The position numbers were made by a program, and so were the translations under genes. From Pseudomonadaceae bacterium UBA5811 (GTDB lineage Bacteria; Pseudomonadota; Gammaproteobacteria; Pseudomonadales; Pseudomonadaceae), in NCBI GenBank assembly GCA_002417905.1, contig DIDB01000003.1:1-12038 (forward strand): a DNA stretch of 12,038 nt, written 5' to 3'. The notes beneath the pieces were generated by a model. That model made no database searches and was not told the origin of the DNA. It saw only the letters and a program-made list of their open reading frames with translations. This document shows, piece after piece, positions 1 through 5,753 of this stretch; positions within the stretch are counted from its first letter, which is position 1, and every line of letters starts with the position of its first letter.

Positions 1-338
1 GCGGCTGCCTGGCCGTGATGCCGGGCGGAACGGTTCAGGGCCTGCTCCAGTGCTTCCGGACCGTAACGGGCATCGCGGGCCTCCAGCTCCAGAACAGTAT
101 CTTCCAGCTGCTCGGCGGTCAGGCAGTTGCGGTAACCCGCCGCCCTGAGCTGTTCCTCCAGATGGGCCAGCGCTGCTTCATCCAGTATCCAGTCCTCCAG
201 GATAACCGGGTAAAGCAGCATATCCAGCCGGTATCCGTCCTGATCCCTGAAGACCATCCACTCTCCGCCCCGGCGGTCGGCCATGCAGCGGTCAATATAT
301 TCACCAAGGGTTATGGGTGTACCAAGCGAGAAGGACAT
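1..338 (-). CDS. Hypothetical protein, C-terminus beyond the left edge
   Basis: An open frame reads leftward from an ATG at 338-336 to the window edge without a stop, giving 112 residues of a longer protein. It begins MSFSLGTPITLGEYIDR. A Shine-Dalgarno-like GGAAG lies six bases before the ATG, which supports this start. The protein has a mixed N-terminal part with aromatic residues (WMVF, residues 27-30; LLYPVILEDWILD, about 41-53), then a Glu/Leu/Ala-rich part from about residue 54 that looks helical (AALAHLEEQLRAAGY, EQLEDTVLELEARDARYG). No signal peptide or membrane segment is visible. I do not recognise the family and assign no function. It is divergent from the efflux cluster and shares the 339-591 intergenic region with it, so it could be co-regulated, but this is inference. 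Reality as a gene is supported by the absence of stops, the ribosome site and sensible amino-acid composition. Confidence 0.7.
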   Translation of the reverse strand, partial: MSFSLGTPITLGEYIDRCMADRRGGEWMVFRDQDGYRLDMLLYPVILEDWILDEAALAHLEEQLRAAGYRNCLTAEQLEDTVLELEARDARYGPEALEQALNRSARHHGQAA

Positions 339-447
339 GGCTGACTTCCGTAAACATGGACTTTGCGCGAATTCTGGGCCAGTTTTCGCGATCCGTCAGC
401 CTCTTCCTGTTCCGGTAGCCCGACTCTGGTAGTGATGTCCTGATGAT

Positions 448-460
448 TGCGTATGACGCA
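448..460. promoter_or_regulatory. Candidate LysR-type operator (T-N11-A dyad)
   Basis: The sequence TGCGTATGACGCA is a perfect 5-bp inverted repeat (TGCGT/ACGCA) around a 3-base centre. It has the T-N11-A form typical of LysR-family recognition sites. It lies about 130 bases upstream of the MFS start and 110 bases upstream of the divergent gene's start. A LysR regulator is encoded at the end of the same cluster, making it the natural candidate to bind here. Binding is inferred, not shown. Confidence 0.45.
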
Positions 461-525
461 CTTATTGGTTCGAATCGTTTCAATTTTCGCTGTAGTCAGT
501 GCCTCATACACTTGCCACAACTTCA

Positions 526-531
526 TTGACA
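526..531 (+). promoter_or_regulatory. Possible -35 element for the efflux cluster
   Basis: A consensus TTGACA hexamer lies 60 bases before the preferred MFS start. No good TATAAT-like sequence is found 16-18 bases downstream, where the sequence is GC-rich. It may be the -35 of an activator-dependent promoter or a chance match. Confidence 0.25.
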
Positions 532-582
532 AATTTCAGCATTTTCTGGCTGGCTGTTCCGGCCGACGCTGTTCTGCTGCCT

Positions 583-587
583 GGAGG
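583..587 (+). promoter_or_regulatory. Ribosome binding site deciding the MFS start
   Basis: GGAGG four bases before the ATG at 592. The spacing is short but the match is strong, whereas the upstream GTG at 499 has only pyrimidine-rich or unrelated sequence before it. This favours the 519-residue form. Confidence 0.6.
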
Positions 588-591
588 CTGT

Positions 592-2151
592 ATGGCGGGT
601 CTTGCGCCAGACCGGTTAAGCCTGCGGATTACCCTGGGGTTGTTGGGAGTGCTGCTGGCATCATTCACTTCGGGGCTGAATGAATATGTTGCTGCCAATG
701 CTTTTATGGATATCCGGGGCAACCTGTATATCGGTTATGACGAAGGCTCCTGGCTGTCTGCCTGTTATTCGGCAGCCCAGGTTTCGGCCATGGCATTCGC
801 TCCCTGGTGTTCCTATACCTTTTCAATTCGACGGTTCACCATGTTCTGCATCGGGGCATTGGCTGTGCTGGGTTTTCTCTGCCCGTTTGCTCCCGATCTG
901 CCCGCGCTTTTTGTGCTCCGGACTTTGCAAGGACTGATGGCCGGCTGCCTGCCACCCATGCTGATGACTGTCGCCCTGCGCTTTCTTCCGGCTGGAGTCC
1001 GTCTGTATGGCCTTGGAGCTTATGCGTTTACGGCAACCTTTACACCTAATATTGCCGTGCCACTGGCAGCACTCTGGACTGGGTACGCCAGCTGGGAGTG
1101 GGCATTCTGGCAGGCAATTCCGCTCTGTACCGTAGCCTGCCTGCTGGTGGGGTATGGTCTTCCGCAAGATCCCTTGCATCTGGAGCGTTTTGAGAAATTT
1201 GACACGGTGGGGCTGCTTACCGGCCTTCCGGGGTTGTGCATGGTGATTCTTGGCCTGCTGAAAGGCGATCACTACAACTGGTTTGATTCACCACTGATTT
1301 TTATGCTGATAGTGGGTGGCTGCGGGTTACTGGTGGCGTTTTTCATTAATGAGTGGACGCACCCTGTGCCGTTTTTCAGACTGGATATTCTCCGGCGCCG
1401 CAATTTCACCCATGCTCTGCTGACCCTGCCCGGGGTTCTGATCATGATGGGCGTCATCATTGAGGTGCCCAACCAGTACCTGAGCCATATCCATGGATAT
1501 CGCCCGCTGGAAAGCGCGCCACTGATGCTGATGGTGGCTCTGCCACAACTGGCTGGACTGGTTCTGGTGGCGGCTTTATGCAATCTGCCCCGGGTAGATT
1601 GCCGCTGGGTGCTGGCAGCAGGTATCAGCTGTTGTGCCCTGACCTGTCTGGGCTTCAGTTATCTGGATACGGACTGGACCCGGCATAATTTTTACGCCCT
1701 GATGGCTCTGCAGATAGTCGGGCAGCCGATGGCGATCATTCCGCTACTGATGCTGGCAACCGGGGCGGTTGTCCCGGCCGAGGGTGTGTTTGCTTCCTCT
1801 TGGTTTAATACAACCCGGGGCATTTCTTCGGTTTTTGAGCACAGCCTGCTGAGTTATCTGGTTACTGACCGGGGCCGGTTCCACTCTGATGTCATGACCG
1901 GGCAGCTGGGAGATGCTCCCCAGAATCTGGCGCTGTATCTGGAGACATTGCCTTATGGAGGACATGTTGCTGATCCAGCGGCTGGATTACAGGTTCTGGC
2001 CCGCCAGATTCATGAGCAGGTTCTGGTGCTGACCCTGTCTGACGTTTTCTGGTTCATGTTGCCGATTGCCAGTCTGCTGCTGTTGCTGATTACGGTCATT
2101 CCTTCCCGTATCTATCCGCCCTCGGTGCCATCTCCCGTACCGGCTGCCTGA
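592..2151 (+). CDS. DHA2-type MFS efflux transporter (14 TM), inner-membrane pump
   Basis: Predicted proton-driven drug or small-molecule exporter of the 14-TM DHA2 branch of the major facilitator superfamily, acting as inner-membrane pump of a tripartite system. About fourteen hydrophobic segments can be counted; the first is at residues 11-34 and the last just before the C-terminus. The motif-B-like R110-TLQG and SWEWAFWQAIP (168-178) fit the family. The usual GxxxGPxxGG antiporter motif C is not seen; the corresponding segment reads TPNIAVPLAAL (151-161). The ATG at 592 (519 aa) is chosen because GGAGG lies at 583-587 and TM1 then begins near residue 11. A GTG at 499 would add 31 residues and lacks a good ribosome site. 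The gene precedes the adaptor by 42 bases, an order opposite to emrAB. Base composition is clearly lower in GC than in the right half. Substrate is unknown. Confidence 0.9.
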   Translation: MAGLAPDRLSLRITLGLLGVLLASFTSGLNEYVAANAFMDIRGNLYIGYDEGSWLSACYSAAQVSAMAFAPWCSYTFSIRRFTMFCIGALAVLGFLCPFAPDLPALFVLRTLQGLMAGCLPPMLMTVALRFLPAGVRLYGLGAYAFTATFTPNIAVPLAALWTGYASWEWAFWQAIPLCTVACLLVGYGLPQDPLHLERFEKFDTVGLLTGLPGLCMVILGLLKGDHYNWFDSPLIFMLIVGGCGLLVAFFINEWTHPVPFFRLDILRRRNFTHALLTLPGVLIMMGVIIEVPNQYLSHIHGYRPLESAPLMLMVALPQLAGLVLVAALCNLPRVDCRWVLAAGISCCALTCLGFSYLDTDWTRHNFYALMALQIVGQPMAIIPLLMLATGAVVPAEGVFASSWFNTTRGISSVFEHSLLSYLVTDRGRFHSDVMTGQLGDAPQNLALYLETLPYGGHVADPAAGLQVLARQIHEQVLVLTLSDVFWFMLPIASLLLLLITVIPSRIYPPSVPSPVPAA

Positions 2152-2193
2152 TCTAGGCCATCCGTTATTTTTAATGTTCCGGAGGATTTTATT

Positions 2194-3297
2194 ATGCCGT
2201 TTGCCATTTCGCGCCGGACATCTTTGGGCATGGTTGCCCTGATCGTGTCCGGACTGAGTATTTTCCTGGGACTGACCCTGCTGTATCCGGCGCTCGAGCA
2301 GCGTACGGACAATGCTTATATTCGTGCTGACTCGACGCTGGTTGCTCCCCGCATTTCGGGGCATGTTGTGGAGCTGCTGGTGGATGATAACCAGCAGGTT
2401 GTGCAGGGCCAGTTGCTGGCCCGGCTTGATCCGCGTGATTATGAAGCGGCCCGGGCTGCAGCCCGGGCCGATGCGCTGGCTGCAACGGCCAAACTGCGGC
2501 GCATTGAAGCAGATATTGATCAGCAGCAGGCCCGTATTGAGGCCGCCCGGGCCCAAGTGGATGCAAGCCAGGCGGATCATGCTTTCGCCCAGCAGCAGCT
2601 CAGGCGTTATGAGGGGTTGTCCCGGCAGGGTGCTGGCAGTATGGAGCTGGCCCAGGAAGCTCATTCCCGGGTTGGGGTCACCCGGGCCAGTCTGGAGGGT
2701 GCCAAGGCCTCGCTGCAGGCGGCCCGTCAGCAGGTTGATGTGCTCCGGGCTGACCACGAGCAGGCCCAGGCTGAGCTGGGGTTTCGTCAGGCCCGGCTGG
2801 AAGAGGCTGAGCTGCAACTGTCCTACACGGAGATCCGGGCTCCCATCAGCGGAATGGTAGGACGCCGTTCTGTCCGGGTCGGAACACATGTCCAGCCCGG
2901 TGAAACGCTGCTGGCTGTAGTTCCGCTGCAGGCAGCCTATGTGGTCGCCAATTTCCAGGAAACCCAGCTGACGCATGTCAGGGTTGGCCAGCCGGTGAGT
3001 ATTACGGTAGACACATTCCCCGGAGTCAGGCTGCGTGGGCATGTGGACAGTCTGGCACCCGCTTCGGGCCTGAGCTTTGCCCCATTGCAGCCAGACAATG
3101 CAACAGGAAATTTCACCAAAATTGTCCAGCGCATTCCGGTGAAGATTCGTCTGGAGCCGGGTCAGGCTTTTCTTGACCGGCTGCGGGTAGGCATGTCAGT
3201 TATTGCCACCGTTGATACACGGGGGGCTGGTCAGCCTCCGGGCCTGCTGGATGTGGTGATTGCAGCGCTTGGGCATCAGGCAGAGGGGCAACCATGA
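2194..3297 (+). CDS. HlyD/EmrA-type membrane fusion (periplasmic adaptor) protein
   Basis: Adaptor that links the inner-membrane MFS pump to the outer-membrane channel across the periplasm. The 367-residue protein has a short cytoplasmic N-terminus and a single TM anchor at about 11-32. The first half of the biotinyl-lipoyl domain is at 48-80 (VAPRISGHVVELLVDDNQQV). A long Ala/Gln/Arg-rich coiled-coil hairpin follows at about 83-210. The second lipoyl half is near 213-245 (IRAPISGMVGRRSVRVGTHV), and beta-barrel and membrane-proximal regions run to the end (VVANFQETQL, then RVGQPVSITVDTFPG). All this matches the EmrA branch in order and length. The ATG at 2194 is preceded by GGAGGA at 2181-2186 with seven bases spacing, a strong site. 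The last codons overlap the start of the channel gene by four bases (ATGA), indicating translational coupling. Confidence 0.95.
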   Translation: MPFAISRRTSLGMVALIVSGLSIFLGLTLLYPALEQRTDNAYIRADSTLVAPRISGHVVELLVDDNQQVVQGQLLARLDPRDYEAARAAARADALAATAKLRRIEADIDQQQARIEAARAQVDASQADHAFAQQQLRRYEGLSRQGAGSMELAQEAHSRVGVTRASLEGAKASLQAARQQVDVLRADHEQAQAELGFRQARLEEAELQLSYTEIRAPISGMVGRRSVRVGTHVQPGETLLAVVPLQAAYVVANFQETQLTHVRVGQPVSITVDTFPGVRLRGHVDSLAPASGLSFAPLQPDNATGNFTKIVQRIPVKIRLEPGQAFLDRLRVGMSVIATVDTRGAGQPPGLLDVVIAALGHQAEGQP

Positions 3298-4724
3298 AAG
3301 CGCTGCTGACCGTGCTGGCTGTCACCTTGCCGCTGGCGGGCTGTATGCTCGGACCCGATTTTCGGACACCGGAAAGCTCTGTTCCGGAGCGCTGGCCGCC
3401 GGAGGGTGATTTATCTGGAACCTTTAGCCAGGTTACCGCCGGATCCTTTGATCCCGAGTGGTGGATGCTGCTTTCTGACCCCCTGCTGGCCGATCTGCAG
3501 AAGCGGGCGATGGCCAGCAATCTGGACCTGCAGGTTGCAACCACTCGCTTGCAGCAGAGTCGTGCCGAGCTGCAGGTGGCGACAGGTGAGTATCTGCCGG
3601 AGCTGGATGCCAATGGCTATATGGAGCGTCAGCGCTGGTCAAACCGGGGACGGCGTGACCCCTCTGGCCGGAATGGCAAGCCACTTAATCATGGTTACGA
3701 TGCGCTATCTGCGTCGTGGGAGCTGGATATCTGGGGCAAGTTGCGCCGTAACATCGAGTCAGCCGATGCCTTGCTTGAGGCCAGTGCAGAAAACCAGAGG
3801 GCAGTCCTGCTCATGGTGCAGGCCGAAACGGCACGCAGCTATATCCAGTTGCGCGGAGAGCAGGCCATGGAAAAGGTTATCCGGCAGAATATTGATATTG
3901 CCCGTCATAACCTGGAGCTAACGCAGATCCGTTATACCAGTGGTGTGGCGACCAATCTGGAGCTGGCTCAGGCCGAGGCGCAGCTGGCGACCATAGAGGC
4001 ACGGCTGCCACCCAACAACCAGCAGCAGACCCATCTGGTCAATGCGCTGAGCTTTCTGGTTGCGGCCATGCCAGACACCCTGCGCCATGAGCTGGAGCCA
4101 TCCAGGGATATTCCGGTCCCTCCCTTGGCTGTACCGCTGGGCTTGCCCTCGGAGCTGGCCCGGCGCCGGCCGGATATCCGGGCAGCGGAGGCCCGCCTGC
4201 ATGCGGCTACAGCGAATATAGGTGTGGCCAGGGCTGATTTTTATCCCCAGGTGACCCTGAACGGCACCTTTGGCTTTGAGTCTTCTACCTTTATTCCTTT
4301 TCATGGCGACCGCTATCTGTATAGTTTCGGGCCCAGCTTTACGGTTCCCCTGTTCAAGGGCGGGCGGCTGCAGGGCCGGCTGGCGCTGCGGGAAGCCCAG
4401 CAGCAGGAAGCCGCTATCCTGTATCAGCGGACGGTGCTGGACGCCTGGCGTGAAGTGGATAATGCACTGGTTGATTACCGTACCAGTCAGCAGCAGCAAC
4501 AGCGGCTTGACCGGGCAGTGGTACAAAACCGGCGGGCTCTGGATAACGCCCGGCTGCAATACGTGGGAGGGGCGGTGGATTTCCTGAATGTCCTGAATGC
4601 CCAGCAGGCCATGCTGGGTACCCAGGAGGCGCTGATTTACAGCCAGGTGGCCGTTTCCAGCAGTCTGGTGACCCTGTATCGGGTTTTGGGCGGCGGCTGG
4701 ACAGCTCCCACACAAAAATCATGA
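3294..4724 (+). CDS. NodT-family outer-membrane efflux channel lipoprotein
   Basis: Outer-membrane factor that completes the tripartite pump as a TolC-like trimeric channel. The N-terminus is a lipoprotein signal, with hydrophobic residues 4-15 and lipobox L14-A15-G16-C17, so Cys17 should be lipidated. Mature residues begin CMLGPDFRTP, typical of this family. Two homologous OEP halves are visible. The first contains SWELDIWGKLRR (141-152) and GVATNLELAQAEAQLA (217-232). The second contains RRPDIRAAEARL (291-302), GVARADFYPQVTLNG (310-324) and a late YVGGAVDFLNVLNAQ segment. The length of 476 aa is usual. The ATG overlaps the adaptor stop codon by four bases, and GAGGGG lies just upstream. The gene ends 56 bases before the regulator gene, with a hairpin in the gap. 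Confidence 0.95.
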   Translation: MKALLTVLAVTLPLAGCMLGPDFRTPESSVPERWPPEGDLSGTFSQVTAGSFDPEWWMLLSDPLLADLQKRAMASNLDLQVATTRLQQSRAELQVATGEYLPELDANGYMERQRWSNRGRRDPSGRNGKPLNHGYDALSASWELDIWGKLRRNIESADALLEASAENQRAVLLMVQAETARSYIQLRGEQAMEKVIRQNIDIARHNLELTQIRYTSGVATNLELAQAEAQLATIEARLPPNNQQQTHLVNALSFLVAAMPDTLRHELEPSRDIPVPPLAVPLGLPSELARRRPDIRAAEARLHAATANIGVARADFYPQVTLNGTFGFESSTFIPFHGDRYLYSFGPSFTVPLFKGGRLQGRLALREAQQQEAAILYQRTVLDAWREVDNALVDYRTSQQQQQRLDRAVVQNRRALDNARLQYVGGAVDFLNVLNAQQAMLGTQEALIYSQVAVSSSLVTLYRVLGGGWTAPTQKS

Positions 4725-4773
4725 GCCGGGCACCGATCTGCTACTGGACGCGTGCCGGCCAGACTGTTTGTTT
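4725..4773 (+). terminator. Possible weak terminator or attenuator before the LysR gene
   Basis: GCCGGGCAC at 4725-4733 can pair with GTGCCGGC at 4752-4759 (eight pairs with one bulged G, loop of 18 bases). A T-rich stretch (TGTTTGTTT) follows at 4765-4773. The hairpin starts immediately after the channel gene's stop codon. It could partially stop transcription and lower regulator expression relative to the pump. The long loop and interrupted T-tract make it a weak candidate. Confidence 0.35.
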
Positions 4774-4780
4774 ACGATGA

Positions 4781-5713
4781 GTGTCCAGTGTGGCATTGCC
4801 AGACCTTAATTTATTGATTGCTCTGAATATTCTGCTGGAGGAGGGCAGTGTGACCGCTGCGGCCCGGCGGATGCACCTCAGCGCCTCGGCAATGAGCCGG
4901 ACGTTGGGACGGATTCGCGAGGCAGTAGGCGATCCGATTTTGGTCAGGGCTGGACGCACGCTATTGCCAACGCCAAGGGCGCTGGCGTTGCAGGCCCAGG
5001 TCCGTCACCTGGTAGATGAGGCGGTCCAGCTGTTCAGCTGTGGTGAGCAGTTTGATCTGGGCCGTCTGGAGCGGTGTTTCACCCTGCGATCCAACAATGT
5101 GCTGGTCGGGGACATGGCGACCCGGTTACTGGAAATCATGAGTGTAGAGGCCCCAAGCTGCACCCTGCGCTTTGTTCCTGAAGTTGACTATGACGATGAA
5201 GCCCTGCGGCGTAACCAGATTGATCTGTTTGTCGGGGCGTTGCCCGGACTGGAGCCGGAAGTACAGACTGAGCCCCTGTTTGCAACCCGTTTTGTTGGAC
5301 TGGCCCGGCGCGATCATCCGCTGTTTGCCGGCGAGATTAGCGCGGCCCGCTTTGCCCGGTTTCCGCAGATCAGCGTATCTCGCCGGGGACGGGCTCGTGG
5401 CCCGATTGATACGGAGCTGGAGCGGCTGGGGTTGAGGCGGGAGGTCCGGCTGGTAACGCCTTCTTTTCATGGCTCCATCTTCTGTCTGCTGGACTCCGAA
5501 TTGTTATTACCAATTCCTGAACATGCCCTGTGGCGGCTCAGCCGGCTGGGTCTTGGCCTGCGGCAGTTCGAGATTCCGCTGGTGCTGCCGGAATTTAATG
5601 TGATTCAGGCTTGGCATCCACGCTTCAGCAATGACATGGCGCACTGCTGGCTGCGGCAGACCGTCAAGCGTGTTTGCCTGGAGCTGTGCAGGACTTCGGT
5701 ACCGCTGGAGTGA
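4781..5713 (+). CDS. LysR-family transcriptional regulator
   Basis: DNA-binding regulator, 310 aa, probably controlling the adjacent efflux genes. The winged helix-turn-helix is at about residues 8-66: LNLLIALNILLEEGSVTAAA, then MHLSASAMSRTLGRIREAVG, then DPILVRAGRTLLPTP. This is the classic LysR signature. A periplasmic-binding-protein-like effector domain follows from about 95 to the end, with FVGLARRDHP (171-180) and, near the C-terminus, QAWHPRFSNDMAHCWLR (276-292), typical of the NodD/LeuO-like branch. A TGA at 4778-4780 directly precedes the first codon in frame, so the start must be the GTG at 4781 or the GTG at 4790. No good Shine-Dalgarno is visible, suggesting low or coupled translation. 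It lies downstream and in the same direction as the pump genes rather than divergent, which is less usual for LysR regulators. The effector is unknown. Confidence 0.92.
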   Translation: MSSVALPDLNLLIALNILLEEGSVTAAARRMHLSASAMSRTLGRIREAVGDPILVRAGRTLLPTPRALALQAQVRHLVDEAVQLFSCGEQFDLGRLERCFTLRSNNVLVGDMATRLLEIMSVEAPSCTLRFVPEVDYDDEALRRNQIDLFVGALPGLEPEVQTEPLFATRFVGLARRDHPLFAGEISAARFARFPQISVSRRGRARGPIDTELERLGLRREVRLVTPSFHGSIFCLLDSELLLPIPEHALWRLSRLGLGLRQFEIPLVLPEFNVIQAWHPRFSNDMAHCWLRQTVKRVCLELCRTSVPLE

Positions 5714-5718
5714 GGATG

Positions 5719-5753
5719 CCGGGGCTTCAGGCTCCGGCCGGGTCAGGCCCGGC
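5719..5753. terminator. Two GC-rich hairpins at the convergent LysR/ATPase junction
   Basis: CCGGGGC (5719-5725) pairs with GCTCCGG (5731-5737) around a 5-base loop, with one G-U pair. Next to it, GCCGGG (5737-5742) pairs with CCCGGC (5748-5753) around TCAGG; this second stem contains the ATPase stop codon. The two genes end only 29 bases apart. The stems could end transcription from both sides, but neither is followed by a T-tract, so factor-independent termination is uncertain. Confidence 0.4.

Larger units (their letters stand above)
339..591. promoter_or_regulatory. Divergent intergenic/regulatory region
   Basis: About 250 bases between the start of the minus-strand hypothetical gene and the preferred start of the MFS gene. 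It is visibly richer in A and T than the flanking genes. It contains the 13-bp dyad at 448-460, a consensus TTGACA at 526-531 (plus strand) without a recognisable -10 box at 16-18 bases, and on the minus strand a weak candidate promoter made of TTGTCA (532-527) and TATGAG (508-503) with 18 bases between. The candidate promoters overlap, so activation of one direction might interfere with the other. Assignments are by eye and uncertain. A GTG at 499 is an alternative, less likely MFS start. Confidence 0.5.

Noticed and set aside
499..591. N-terminal extension of the MFS protein from a GTG at 499
   Set aside because: No good ribosome site before 499, while GGAGG precedes the ATG at 592 and TM1 fits that start. 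The extension is not excluded, only less likely.
1987..3042. Long minus-strand open frame (351 codons) opposite the MFS end and the adaptor gene
   Set aside because: It is the antisense of a clear HlyD coding region, has a low-complexity Gln/Arg/Gly-rich composition with no recognisable domain, and crosses the gene boundary.
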